Positions 11,803 through 20,310 of a stretch of DNA of 29,161 nucleotides are shown piece by piece. The stretch lies in the NCBI GenBank assembly GCA_004560375.1, contig SFVC01000028.1, positions 1 through 29,161 of the forward strand, in the 5' to 3' direction. Position 1 is the stretch's first letter, and every line of letters starts with the position of its first letter. The notes beneath the pieces were generated by a model, which did not search any database, was not told the DNA's origin, and saw nothing but the letters and a program-made list of their open reading frames with translations. The translations under genes were made by a program, and so were the position numbers. The stretch is from a bacterium (GTDB taxonomy: Bacteria > Bacillota > Clostridia > Oscillospirales > Oscillospiraceae).

Positions 11803-13608
11803 ATGGCGGAGCGGTGGAAATCCGGGCTGCACCACCCGGTAAGCGTCTACGCCAAGCAGGTGACCCAGGGGAAGCTGCGGGCCCAGTGCTGCAAGTATGA
11901 GATTCTGGCCTGCCAGCGGCACCTGGACGACCTGCGGCGGCAGGGCACGGACGAGTTCCCCTATGTGTTCGACACCACCCGGGCAGACCGCGTCCTCCGG
12001 TTCTTCTCCCATTGCGTCCAGACCCGGGGAGTAGAGGCGGGCCAGCCCATCCAGCTCCAGCCCTGGCAGGTGTTTGACCTTGGCTGCACCTACGGCTGGG
12101 TGGATCGGGACACCGGGGCGCGGCGGTTCTCCAAGACCTACAACAAGCGGGCCCGGGGGAATTTCAAGTCCACGGAGAAATCGGGCCAGGCGCTGTACCA
12201 TATGTGCGCCGACGCCATATATCCGCCGTACCGTCCGGAGCTGGCGGTGTTTGAGGCGGAGCCGGAGGTGGAGTGCGCCGCCGTAGACCGCGGGCAGGCT
12301 ATGCGTGTGTTCGGGGACGCGAAAAAGATCGCCCTGGCCAGCCCGGATATCGCCAAGCGGCTCGTCGTTCCTCGCTCCAACCCGGTGACCCACCGGAAGC
12401 GGGGCGGCTTCATGCGGGCGCTGTCCAAGGACACCAAAAACAAGGACTCTGGCGCGCCCTCCTACTTTGTGGTGGACGAGTACCACGCCCACCCCACTTC
12501 CATGATCTACGACCTGGGCATGAACAGCTTCGGCAAACGGCCCCAGGCCCTGCTGGACGTGATCACCACTGCCGGGGACGACGCCCAGTCCAAGCCCTGC
12601 CACACCGAGGAGTGCTACGCCAAGCACATTCTGGAGGGCGTGGAGCGGGACGAGAGCTACTTCGTCATGATCCGGGAGCTGGACGAGGGGGACAATCCCC
12701 ACGACGAGGCCCTGTGGCCCAAGGCTAACCCCTGCCTGCGCTATCCCAATGACTACAGCCGCTATCTGCTCAAGGAGATTCGGGACGAGCACCGGGCGGC
12801 CTACGGCTCCCGGGATCCCCACAAGATCCGGGCGTTCCTCACCCGGCGGATGTGCCTGTGGCAGACGGGCAGCGTCAACCGCTATTTGGACGAGCACTGT
12901 ATGGCTCTGGCCAAGGCGGCCCAGGTGTCCCGGGAGGCGTTTGCCGCCCTGACAGATGGGCTCCACTGCCATTGCGGCTTTGACCTGGGCAAGCGCATCG
13001 ACCTGTCCGGGGCGGGGGCGGTGTTTCCCCTGCCGGACGGACGCTATGGGATCAAGATCCATGGCTTCATGCCGGAGGGCGGGGCCCAGCGGCATGAGCA
13101 CACCGACCGGGTGCCCTATACCGCCTGGGCCAAGGGTGGGTACTGCACCCTCACCCCCGGGGACGTCACCGACAACAGCTGCGTGGACAACTGGATCCGC
13201 GCCGGCGAGCGGGAGCACCAGTGGCAGGTGGCCGAGGTGGACTATGACGGCCACAACGCCACCGACCTGGCCATCAAGATGTGTGAGGAACGCAACAACG
13301 AGGACTTCTGCGTGGAGGTGGCCCAGACCTGCGCGGGGCAGAACCTGGCGGTGAAGGGCTTCCGGGAGCTGCTGCTCCAGGGGAAGATCGTGCTGGAGGA
13401 GTCCCCCCTGCTGATGTGGTGCCTGGCCAACGCCATTGAGGTCCAGAACAATTACGGGGACATCAAGCTGTCCAAGAAGCACAAGGACGATACCGAGCGG
13501 ATCGACCCGGTGGCGGCGGTGATGAACGCCCTGGCCCGGGTGCTGGTGAAGCGGGACGCCAAGCCGGATCTGAGCGCCGCGCTGGAGCGCGGGGACTACT
13601 CAATGTGA
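11803..13608 (+). CDS. terL: Terminase large subunit
   Basis: The 601-residue product has the ATPase part with a Walker A-like motif KRARGNFKST (115-124) and Walker B YFVVDEYHAHP (221-231). The nuclease part has acidic residues around GFDLGKRIDLSG (about 392-403), VDYDGHNATD and ERIDPVAAVMNAL (C terminus). It is of the Terminase_1/HK97-like family at the usual length. It translocates DNA into the prohead and cuts it. The ATG at 11803 follows the TerS stop by one base. An in-frame TTG at 11791 is less likely. Confidence 0.93.
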   Translation: MAERWKSGLHHPVSVYAKQVTQGKLRAQCCKYEILACQRHLDDLRRQGTDEFPYVFDTTRADRVLRFFSHCVQTRGVEAGQPIQLQPWQVFDLGCTYGWVDRDTGARRFSKTYNKRARGNFKSTEKSGQALYHMCADAIYPPYRPELAVFEAEPEVECAAVDRGQAMRVFGDAKKIALASPDIAKRLVVPRSNPVTHRKRGGFMRALSKDTKNKDSGAPSYFVVDEYHAHPTSMIYDLGMNSFGKRPQALLDVITTAGDDAQSKPCHTEECYAKHILEGVERDESYFVMIRELDEGDNPHDEALWPKANPCLRYPNDYSRYLLKEIRDEHRAAYGSRDPHKIRAFLTRRMCLWQTGSVNRYLDEHCMALAKAAQVSREAFAALTDGLHCHCGFDLGKRIDLSGAGAVFPLPDGRYGIKIHGFMPEGGAQRHEHTDRVPYTAWAKGGYCTLTPGDVTDNSCVDNWIRAGEREHQWQVAEVDYDGHNATDLAIKMCEERNNEDFCVEVAQTCAGQNLAVKGFRELLLQGKIVLEESPLLMWCLANAIEVQNNYGDIKLSKKHKDDTERIDPVAAVMNALARVLVKRDAKPDLSAALERGDYSM

Positions 13609-13623
13609 AGGAAGTGGACGCGA

Positions 13624-13848
13624 GTGGACACAAGAGGACAGACGGGGAACCCCCGGGACAGGCCCGGGGCGCGGGAGCGGCTGGCGCTGCTTGCCGGCCG
13701 CTGGGGGGCGGATCTGCTGATAACCCTGGGGGCTGGACTGATCAGCGCCGGGGTTGGGTGGATCTACCCGCCCGCGGGGTTGATCGCGGCTGGGACGCTG
13801 CTCATCGCCGGCGGCGTGCTGTGGGCAAAAGGAGGCGGTGAGGCATGA
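13624..13848 (+). CDS. Small two-helix membrane protein between TerL and portal
   Basis: The 74-residue product from GTG 13624 has a hydrophilic basic N terminus (1-26) and two hydrophobic segments, LITLGAGLISAGVGWIY and GLIAAGTLLIAGGVLWA (about 32-68). GAAGGAAG is the likely SD. The overlapping frame from 13605 encodes a low-complexity Gly/Arg/Asp string and is rejected. Small membrane proteins at this position are common in Clostridia siphophages and have no established function. A holin role is possible in shape only. The stop overlaps the portal start by 4 bases. Confidence 0.75.
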   Translation: MDTRGQTGNPRDRPGARERLALLAGRWGADLLITLGAGLISAGVGWIYPPAGLIAAGTLLIAGGVLWAKGGGEA

Positions 13849-15128
13849 TCTTTGACAGGGCGCTGCGGAAGCGCAGCGCGGGGCCCCAAAACGCTGTCAC
13901 CACCGCAGCTATCATTGGCACGGGCGTGCCAGCGTCCGGTTTCCGGGAGACCAGCGCGAAAACCGCCATGAAGCTATCCACGGTGAACCGGTGCGTGGAG
14001 GCTCTGTCCGACTCCATCGGAAAACTGCCTGTCTATGTCATGGATCGGAGCACCCGGAAGAAGGTGGAGGATCACCCGCTGAACGCGCTGTTGTCCGTCC
14101 GCGCCAATGAGGCCCAAAGCCCGCTGGTGTGCAAAAAGATGGCGGAGGGCAACCGGCTGTGCGGCGGCAACGGATACCTGTGGATCCTCCGGGATCCCGG
14201 ATCGCTGCGGCCCGTGGAGCTGATCCCGGTGCCTCACGAGCTTGTGACCCCTTGGCTGGATGACGGGGGACACCTGTGGTATTCGGTGATCCATCCCTTT
14301 ACTGGAGCTCCCTTCACCGTCCACAGGGCGGACATGATCCACCTGATGGCCTATACCTACAGCGGCTGGAAGGGCGTCAGCGTCCTGAAGCGGGCCAGCG
14401 ATGTGATCGGCGCGGGCCGGGCGGCCCAACTTTACAACCTGAACTACTACGAAAACGGCGGGCAGCCCGCCGGGGTGCTCCAGACGGAGACCGACCTGTC
14501 CGGCTATGTGGATGTCCCCATGGCGGACGGCAGGACGGAGCGGGTGGCAAAAAAGGATCTGATCCGGCAGGAGTGGGACAAGCGCCACGCCGGCCCGTCC
14601 AACGCCCACCGCATCGCGGTACTGGACTATGGGCTCAAATACAACCCGATCAGCATCAGCAACAAGGACGCCCAGTTCGTGGAGCAGAGCGAGCTGTCCG
14701 TGCAGGATATCGCTCGGTTTTTCGGGGTGCCGCTCTACAAGCTCCAGGCGGGCAAGCAGTCCTATGAGAGCAATGAGCAGAACGCCATCGAGTACGTGGT
14801 GTCCACCCTCCATCCCATCGTGACCCAGTATGAGGAGGAGCTGACGTGGAAGCTGCTCACCTCCTCTGAGATTGCCCGGGGGCTGGAGATCCGCATCAAC
14901 ATGATGGCGGAGCTTCGGGGCGATTACCAGAGCCGGTCGGCCTGGTACCGCACCATGCGGGAGCTGGGCCCGTTCTCGGCCAACGACATCCTGGCGCTGG
15001 AGGATATGCCGGCCGTGGAGGGCGGAGACGAGCGGTATGCCAGCCTGAACTATGTGCCCCTGTCCCTGTGGCGGGAGCTGAGCGTCAATCGAAACCAAGG
15101 AGGAAACAACAATGCGGATCGCACTTAA
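13845..15128 (+). CDS. HK97-family portal protein
   Basis: The 427-residue product matches the HK97 gp3-type portal. STVNRCVEALSDSIGKLPVY (about 46-65) is the wing start, then HPLNALLSVRAN, and the clip/stem part with SVQDIARFFGVPLYKL followed by NAIEYVVSTLHPIV. Twelve copies form the ring at one capsid vertex through which DNA enters. Length is usual for the family (380-440). The ATG overlaps the membrane-protein stop (ATGA). Its 3' end overlaps the protease by 17 bases and carries that gene's SD (AAGGAGG). Confidence 0.93.
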   Translation: MIFDRALRKRSAGPQNAVTTAAIIGTGVPASGFRETSAKTAMKLSTVNRCVEALSDSIGKLPVYVMDRSTRKKVEDHPLNALLSVRANEAQSPLVCKKMAEGNRLCGGNGYLWILRDPGSLRPVELIPVPHELVTPWLDDGGHLWYSVIHPFTGAPFTVHRADMIHLMAYTYSGWKGVSVLKRASDVIGAGRAAQLYNLNYYENGGQPAGVLQTETDLSGYVDVPMADGRTERVAKKDLIRQEWDKRHAGPSNAHRIAVLDYGLKYNPISISNKDAQFVEQSELSVQDIARFFGVPLYKLQAGKQSYESNEQNAIEYVVSTLHPIVTQYEEELTWKLLTSSEIARGLEIRINMMAELRGDYQSRSAWYRTMRELGPFSANDILALEDMPAVEGGDERYASLNYVPLSLWRELSVNRNQGGNNNADRT

Positions 15129-15954
15129 CGGGTATGTGGTGGCCAGCGAGGAACAGTGGCTCTATGACTGGTTCGGCGTTGAGGCCTTTTCCCCGGCCAC
15201 GGTGCGGCAGGCCCTATCGGACAACCCGAAAGGGGAAGTGCTGGTCTTTGAAATCAACAGCGGCGGCGGCGACGTATGGGCCGGAAATGAGATTTACACC
15301 GTGCTCCGCTCCGCCGAGGGGATCGCCACCCGCGCGGAAATCCAAAGCATTGCGGCCAGCGCGGCCAGCTACCTGTGCCTGGGCTGCGACACTGTGGTGA
15401 TCTCCCCGGTGGCCCAAATGATGGTTCACCTGCCCTCCACCTTTACGGAGGGTGACCGGACAGCGCATCTTCGCAGTGTACAGATGCTGGACGCCACCCG
15501 GGAATCTATCCTCAATGCCTATGAGCTGAAGGCGGGAGAGCGGGCAGACCGGGCCCATATGCGCCGCCTGATGAACGCCCAGACGTGGATCACCGCCCAG
15601 GAGGCGGCGGACTTGGGGCTGGTGGACGGGATCATGTTTGCGGATGAGTCCGTATCGCCCCAAGTGATCAACGCTGTGGGCGCCGGCGTCCGCGCCATCG
15701 CCAACTCCGCCGCTCCCGGATGGGACATCCAATCGCTCCTGGCCCGGTATGAGCAGCTGGTGCGGAACGGCGCCGCTCCGGCGGACGGGCACCCGGTGCT
15801 TGACCCGGCCCAGCCCCCCGAACACAGTGCCCCTTCCGGCGGAACGCCGGAGACGATAGCGGATGACTGGACGCGCAGGGCGCGGCTGGCCATCGAAAAG
15901 TGCAGAAGCGATATTCTCCCTCCCCGTTGGGGAGGGGAGAATACCAAAAATTAA
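15112..15954 (+). CDS. ClpP-like prohead protease
   Basis: The 280-residue product has a ClpP/crotonase fold in residues 1-180. It shows INSGGGDVWAG (49-59), the nucleophile region IAASAASYL with likely Ser83, and the histidine in MMVHLPS (H106). An acidic residue in the EAADLGLVDGI helix (163-174) would complete the triad. It cleaves the capsid scaffold during maturation, as in phages whose HK97-type protease is replaced by a ClpP-like one. Residues 181-280 are a linker/scaffold-like tail. The last codons form a strong stem-loop (15913-15942). The ATG has AAGGAGG 6-7 bases upstream. Confidence 0.9.
   Translation: MRIALNGYVVASEEQWLYDWFGVEAFSPATVRQALSDNPKGEVLVFEINSGGGDVWAGNEIYTVLRSAEGIATRAEIQSIAASAASYLCLGCDTVVISPVAQMMVHLPSTFTEGDRTAHLRSVQMLDATRESILNAYELKAGERADRAHMRRLMNAQTWITAQEAADLGLVDGIMFADESVSPQVINAVGAGVRAIANSAAPGWDIQSLLARYEQLVRNGAAPADGHPVLDPAQPPEHSAPSGGTPETIADDWTRRARLAIEKCRSDILPPRWGGENTKN
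15913..15942. repeat. Strong stem-loop at the end of the protease gene
   Basis: ATTCTCCCTCCCC (15913-15925) and its near-exact complement (15929-15942, one extra G) pair around a GTT loop. It is in the last coding stretch of the protease, 28 bases before the capsid gene. No T-run follows (only ACCAAAAATT on the plus strand), so it is more likely an RNA-processing or stability element, or a small palindromic repeat insertion. Confidence 0.6.
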
Positions 15955-15969
15955 TGGAGGTATGACAGC

Positions 15970-17205
15970 ATGGATTGGAAAAAGAAACTGATCGACCTGG
16001 CGGACGAGCGGGCCAACGCCCTGTCCGCCGCGGAGCAGAGCCTGAGTGGCGGCAATGAGGCGGACTATAACGCCGCCATGGAACGGGTGTCCAACCTGAA
16101 CACGGAGATCCAGCGGGTGAACGATCTGCTGGCGGAGCAGCAGAAGCAGCTGGATCGGAAGCAGCCCTCCCAGGCCGAGCTGGCGGACATGGCCGGGGAG
16201 CGGGGGGAGGCCCTGCGCCGGGGAGGCGAGGTGAAGTTCTCCGCCCAGGAGGTGCGCCGGGCGGTGATGAACTCCATCACCGTGGCCACCGGTACCCTGG
16301 TGGAGCCCACCGGGGCGGGCAGCAACGTCCGGGACCCCCTGGGCAATATGGCCAGCTCCATTGTGGATCAGGTGTATGTCCAGGATCTCACCGGCCTGGG
16401 GGCGTACATGGAGCCCTATGTGATCTCGGAGCTGGACGCCCAGGGCGGCAAGGTGACCACCACCGCGGGGACGGCCAGGACGCAGTCCACCGATCCCACC
16501 TTCGGCGTGGCGGTGATCAAGCCCTACGAGCTGACGGTAACCACGTTTGTGGATCGGAATATCTCCAACCTGACCCCGGCAAACTACTACGCCAAGATCT
16601 ACAACATGGCCATGCGGGCGCTGCGCCGGAAGCTGGCGGGGCTGATCGTCAACGGCGACGGCCAGAACACCCCGGATATGTACGGGATCAAGAACGCCAC
16701 CAACAAGGCCGGCAGCGCCATCTATGCCGGGGTGGACGTGTCCAAGGTGGACGAGAGCCTGCTGGACACCCTCTATTTTGCCTACGGCAGCGACGCCGCC
16801 ACCGGCCCCGCCGCCCGGCTGTACCTGAACAAGGCGGATCTGGCCGCCATCGGCAAGCTGCGGAACAATGACAAGGATCGGGTGTTTAAGATCCGGCCCG
16901 ACTCCGCCAACGCCAACACCGGCACCATTGAGGACGGCGGCGTGATCGTGCCCTACACCATCGTGCCCGACCTGACCGCCCTGTCCGGCTCCACCGCCGG
17001 GGCCTCCGCCATCCAGACCATGGTGTACGGCGACCCCCTCAACTATGAGCTGGGCCTGTTTGGGGACTATTCCATCCGGGTGGACGAGAGCGTCAAGGCC
17101 GTGGAGCGCATGGTGGCCATCCTGGGCGACGTGTTCGTGGGCGGCAACCTGGTGGTGGACAAGGGCTTCGTGGTGGCCAACCTGCCCAAGGCCGCGGCCG
17201 GTTAA
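15970..17205 (+). CDS. HK97-fold major capsid protein
   Basis: The 411-residue product has an N-terminal coiled coil (1-70, WKKKLIDLADERANALSAAE), the scaffold-like delta domain of HK97-type capsids. Then comes the shell domain with the typical start NSITVATGTLVEPTGAG (about 100-116), a P-domain spine, and a C terminus GDVFVGGNLVVDKGFVV. This length and order match the phage major capsid family (PF05065). The upstream protease presumably removes the delta domain. The SD GGAGG is 9-10 bases before the ATG. Confidence 0.92.
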   Translation: MDWKKKLIDLADERANALSAAEQSLSGGNEADYNAAMERVSNLNTEIQRVNDLLAEQQKQLDRKQPSQAELADMAGERGEALRRGGEVKFSAQEVRRAVMNSITVATGTLVEPTGAGSNVRDPLGNMASSIVDQVYVQDLTGLGAYMEPYVISELDAQGGKVTTTAGTARTQSTDPTFGVAVIKPYELTVTTFVDRNISNLTPANYYAKIYNMAMRALRRKLAGLIVNGDGQNTPDMYGIKNATNKAGSAIYAGVDVSKVDESLLDTLYFAYGSDAATGPAARLYLNKADLAAIGKLRNNDKDRVFKIRPDSANANTGTIEDGGVIVPYTIVPDLTALSGSTAGASAIQTMVYGDPLNYELGLFGDYSIRVDESVKAVERMVAILGDVFVGGNLVVDKGFVVANLPKAAAG

Positions 17206-17219
17206 GGGGGACGATGACC

Positions 17220-17564
17220 ATGGAGCGGACGAAAAAGACCGCCGCTGAACGCGGCCAGGAACCGGTTCACGGACTGCCCGCGGGAGCGGATGCCCCCCAG
17301 GTGCAGACGGAACACGGCGAATTGTTGGAGAGGCTGATCACGGAGTACGCGGTGACCGCGGAGGGTCTGCTGAACCTGCGGGACGCGCCCAGCTTCGCCG
17401 GGACAATCCTGGCGGAGCTGCCCCGGGGCGCGGGGGTGTATTCCTACGACAAGCCCGTGGACGGCTGGCTCCACGTGCACACCGGGCGACTGGAGGGATG
17501 GATGCTGGCCGAGTATCTGGAGGAGCTCCCCCTGCCGGAGCTGAGCGCCTGTGAGCCTGAGTGA
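17220..17564 (+). CDS. SH3b-domain protein next to capsid gene
   Basis: The 114-residue product has a disordered N terminus (1-42) and a bacterial SH3 domain at about 45-102: LLNLRDAPSFAGTILAELPR, GWLHVHTGRLEGWMLAEYL. These domains usually bind cell-wall peptides. Its place between capsid and connector suggests a head decoration or head-fibre role rather than lysis (inference). ATG 17220 sits 9 bases from the SD AGGGGG. The ATG at 17214 is too close to it. It overlaps the next gene by 14 bases. Confidence 0.8.
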   Translation: MERTKKTAAERGQEPVHGLPAGADAPQVQTEHGELLERLITEYAVTAEGLLNLRDAPSFAGTILAELPRGAGVYSYDKPVDGWLHVHTGRLEGWMLAEYLEELPLPELSACEPE

Positions 17565-17871
17565 GGAGCGTCGGGCCTCCCTGCTGGCCTACTGCAAACT
17601 GACGGAGCTGGCGGACGACCCGGAGGTGGAAGCGCTGATCCCGGCGCTGTATGACGCGGCGGTGGGGTACATGGAGGGCGCGGGGATCAATGTGCCCGAA
17701 TCGGGCACAACCCGGGCGGCCCAATACGACCTGTGCGTCAACGCTATGGTGCTGGACGGGTGGGAGCGGCGGGATCTCACGATAACCGGTACCGCCGTGG
17801 TGGACAACCCAGCCTTCCGGCGACAGCTCAACCAGCTGAAGCTGACGGAACCCGCCTTGGGGATCGGCTGA
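17551..17871 (+). CDS. Head-tail connector (gp6/gp15-like)
   Basis: The 106-residue product starts at GTG 17551. It has the helical pattern of the Firmicute head-tail connector (PF05135): LLAYCKLTELADDPEVEALI, then LYDAAVGYMEGAGI, and RAAQYDLCVNAMVLDGWERR. It would form the ring between portal and tail. The codons for NVPESGTT contain the second candidate parS palindrome. Position, right after the capsid and before head closure, supports the call. Confidence 0.85.
   Translation: MSLSEERRASLLAYCKLTELADDPEVEALIPALYDAAVGYMEGAGINVPESGTTRAAQYDLCVNAMVLDGWERRDLTITGTAVVDNPAFRRQLNQLKLTEPALGIG
17691..17709. other. parS: Candidate parS, site 2
   Basis: TGTGCCCGA (17691-17699), one centre base, TCGGGCACA (17701-17709): a perfect palindrome. 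With the next three bases it matches 4920-4941 at 21 of 22 bases (one T to C change). It is in a head-connector gene, with nothing else in common with parB. Confidence 0.6.
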
Positions 17872-17886
17872 GAGGAGGCGGGAACA

Positions 17887-18258
17887 ATGGCAAGACAGGC
17901 AAGCGCCGGAGAACTGCGTACCCGGATCTACATCCGGCGGATGGACAAGTCCTCCGATGACGAGGGCATAACGGCGGAAACGGAGGAAAGCGTTTTTCCT
18001 CCCGGGGCGGACGGGACAGAGCGGGTATGGCACTGCAAATGGGTGAACGCCTACGGCACGGAGGCGGTGACGGCCATGCAGCTCCAGATCCGGGAGCCCG
18101 CCACCCTGACCATGCGGTACTCCGACAAGATCCAGGCGGACTGCCTGATCTACCGGCTGGGCGACCCAGAGCCCTATCAGATCATCAGCATCAATGATGT
18201 GGAGGAGCGGCACACATGGCTGGAGGTGAAGGTATGCCGGAAACAGGCGGCACAGTGA
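17887..18258 (+). CDS. Head closure / head-tail adaptor (SPP1 gp16-like)
   Basis: The 123-residue product matches the phage head-tail adaptor (Ne1/gp16) fold: it opens GELRTRIYIRRMDKSS, has WHCKWVNAYGTEAVTAMQLQ (about 49-68), and ends YQIISINDVEERHTWLEVKV. It caps the DNA-filled head and docks the tail. A GAGGAGG SD lies about 8-9 bases from the ATG. It overlaps the next gene by 25 bases. Confidence 0.83.
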   Translation: MARQASAGELRTRIYIRRMDKSSDDEGITAETEESVFPPGADGTERVWHCKWVNAYGTEAVTAMQLQIREPATLTMRYSDKIQADCLIYRLGDPEPYQIISINDVEERHTWLEVKVCRKQAAQ

Positions 18259-18611
18259 GCGTAGAGGCCCGGATTGTTGCCGCGCTGCGCCCCTTCGGCG
18301 ACCCGGTAGAGAAATCCCGGCTCTACGCCGCGGCCAACAAGCGGCCCCGCCGGTACTATACCTTTGTCGTCCAGTCCCTCGGGGACGCCTATGGGGACGA
18401 CGAGCCGGGGTGCGAGCGGTGGCTGGTGCAGGTGCATCTCTTTGCGCCGCTGGCGGAGAACTGCATCCGGCGGACGGACCGAACGAAAAAGGCGCTGTTT
18501 TGGGCCGGGTTTACCTGGCCGTCCATGGTGGACGCCACCGACCAGGACGGGCAGCACTATGTGTTCGAGTGCGAGACGGCGGCGGGCGTGCCGGAACTGG
18601 AGGCGGAGTGA
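18234..18611 (+). CDS. Probable tail terminator / minor tail protein
   Basis: The 125-residue product (RIVAALRPFGDPV, RYYTFVVQSLGDAYGDDEPG, WLVQVHLFAP, FWAGFTWPS) has the alpha/beta pattern of small tail terminators encoded between head closure and tail tube. No family can be assigned with certainty. ATG 18234 has GGAGG 7 bases upstream, better than ATG 18216. Its stop shares a base with the start of the next gene (TGATG). Confidence 0.7.
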   Translation: MPETGGTVSVEARIVAALRPFGDPVEKSRLYAAANKRPRRYYTFVVQSLGDAYGDDEPGCERWLVQVHLFAPLAENCIRRTDRTKKALFWAGFTWPSMVDATDQDGQHYVFECETAAGVPELEAE

Positions 18612-19045
18612 TGGCGAACATGGAAGTAAGCGGCCTGGATGGGCTGCTGGACGACCTGGAGGCCCTGTCCGGACTGCCGGACAGCGTGGGGGCGGATATC
18701 CTGAACGCGGAGGCGGACGTGATCGTCTCCGCTCAGCGGGAGGAGATCGGTCGCCGGTGGAGCGGCCGGTATTCCGAGGGAATCTCCGCCGAGGCGGTCA
18801 AGAAGGGCCCGGTGAAGCGGAAGGGCCCCGGGCAGTCCATCCACGTCTATCCCCAGGGAACCAGGAAGCGGCGCGGGAAGTCCGTCCGCAACGCGGAAAT
18901 CGCGTTTATCAATGAGTACGGGGCGCCGGGGCGGGGGATTGCCGCCCGCCCCGCCATCGCGGCGGCCAACGCAAAGGCGGAGGAAGCGGCTGTGGAGGCC
19001 GGGGCCCAGGTCTTTGGCGCCTATTTGGACAGTAAAAATCTTTAA
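18611..19045 (+). CDS. HK97 gp10-like tail completion protein
   Basis: The 144-residue product has the HK97-gp10 signature near its C terminus: NAEIAFINEYGAPGRGIAAR followed by PAIAAANAKAEEAA. The N terminus MANMEVSGLDGLLDDLEALS is the usual gp10 helical start, and the middle is basic (VKRKGPGQSIHVYP). It joins head and tail. It starts within TGATG at the previous stop. Confidence 0.85.
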   Translation: MANMEVSGLDGLLDDLEALSGLPDSVGADILNAEADVIVSAQREEIGRRWSGRYSEGISAEAVKKGPVKRKGPGQSIHVYPQGTRKRRGKSVRNAEIAFINEYGAPGRGIAARPAIAAANAKAEEAAVEAGAQVFGAYLDSKNL

Positions 19046-19065
19046 TTTTTGGAGGAGGATGCAAC

Positions 19066-19911
19066 ATGGCAAGTTTTGGCGCGAAGTATCCCTATTTTTG
19101 CCCGGTGAAAGAGGAACCGGATGACGCCCGCCCCACCTACGACGGCGAGCCCGTCCGGATTGGCCGCCTGGTCAAGGCGGATCTCTCCATCACGCTGGCC
19201 TCCGGCCAGCTGTATGCGGACGATCAGCTGGCTGAATCTGTGGACGAGTTTGTTAGCGGATCCGTGGCCATGGAGACCGACGACATGACGGACGATACCG
19301 CCGCCGTGGTGTACGGCGCCACGGTGGAGGACGGCACGGTGCATTACAACGTGGGGGACGATCCCCCCAAGGGCGGCTACGGCTACATCAAAAAGCTGAT
19401 GCGGAACAAGACGGTGCTGTACAAGGCCTACTTCTACCCCCTGGTCAAGGCGGTGCTGGGCAACGACTCCGCCGCCACTAAGAGCAACAGCATCACCTTT
19501 GGCACCACCACCACCACGTTTACCATTTTCGCCTGCGAGACCGGCGACTGGCGGGACACCCACGAGGCGGCCACGGAGGCCGAGGCCCTGGCCTGGCTCA
19601 AGGCGCAGTTTGGGGGTGCCGCGCCCGGCGGCACCCTGGGCGAGCTCACGGTGACCAGCGCGGCGGGGACGGCGAGCGGCGACACCGCCATCACCGTCAC
19701 CCCGGCCAAGGGGTCGGGGAACCTGTACAAGTACAAGGTGGGGGCCGCGGCCCAGCCGGTGACCTACGGGCAGAACGTGCGGGCCTGGCAGGCCTGGGAC
19801 GGCTCCGCCGACATCACCGCCGCCACGGACCAGGTAATCACCGTGGTGGAGTGCGGCGCCGACTACAAGGCTCTGGCCGCCGGAAGCGCCACGGTGACGG
19901 CGAAAGCGTAA
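19066..19911 (+). CDS. Major tail (tube) protein, phi13-type
   Basis: The 281-residue product has a tube domain (1-195) like phi13-family major tail proteins: YDGEPVRIGRLVKADLSITL, DDQLAESVDEF, GSVAMETDDMTDDTAAVVYG, and MRNKTVLYKAYFYPLV. Residues about 200-281 (GELTVTSAAGTASGDTAITV to the end) are a beta-rich Ig-like add-on, often displayed outside the tube. Long siphovirus tail context agrees. SD GGAGGA is 8-9 bases before the ATG. Confidence 0.88.
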   Translation: MASFGAKYPYFCPVKEEPDDARPTYDGEPVRIGRLVKADLSITLASGQLYADDQLAESVDEFVSGSVAMETDDMTDDTAAVVYGATVEDGTVHYNVGDDPPKGGYGYIKKLMRNKTVLYKAYFYPLVKAVLGNDSAATKSNSITFGTTTTTFTIFACETGDWRDTHEAATEAEALAWLKAQFGGAAPGGTLGELTVTSAAGTASGDTAITVTPAKGSGNLYKYKVGAAAQPVTYGQNVRAWQAWDGSADITAATDQVITVVECGADYKALAAGSATVTAKA

Positions 19912-19917
19912 CGCGAC

Positions 19918-20310
19918 ATGAAAGCAGTCAAGTTTACGCTGGCGGGGCGGGAGCGGTATCTGTCCCTTACGGTGGAGGCCATGGCCTGCCTGGAGGAGCG
20001 GTTTGGCTCCATCGACGCGCTGATCGCGCTCCTGTCCGACCGGGGCCGGGAGGGGGTGTCCGCCGCCTGCGGGGCCGCCGCCATCCTGGCGGAGCATGGG
20101 GAGCTGTCCCGCCGCGCCCTGGGCTATGACCCGGCTCCCCTGGCGGACGAGGCGGCCATCCTGGCCACCCTGTCCCCCAAGGAGGCGGTGGATCTGAGGC
20201 TGGCCATCCCCGCCGCCATCTCCCTGGGCTTTGGCCGGGAGGTGTCGCCGGAGGAGGGCGAGGTGGATCTGGGCCTTGCCGAGCTGAACGCGCAAAAAAA
20301 AACACCGTGA
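19918..20310 (+). CDS. Tail assembly chaperone, G-type product
   Basis: The 130-residue product (MKAVKFTLAGRERYLSLTVE start) ends NAQKKTP at 20310. Its place between tail tube and tape measure, its size, and the slippery A9 run just before its stop fit the lambda G-like tail chaperone. It assists tube assembly on the tape measure. SD-like bases are poor. It starts 6 bases after the tube gene's stop, so coupling is likely. Confidence 0.82.
   Translation: MKAVKFTLAGRERYLSLTVEAMACLEERFGSIDALIALLSDRGREGVSAACGAAAILAEHGELSRRALGYDPAPLADEAAILATLSPKEAVDLRLAIPAAISLGFGREVSPEEGEVDLGLAELNAQKKTP

Noticed and set aside
13605..13841. Alternative frame after TerL
   Set aside because: It overlaps the better two-helix membrane protein and encodes a low-complexity Gly/Arg/Asp string.
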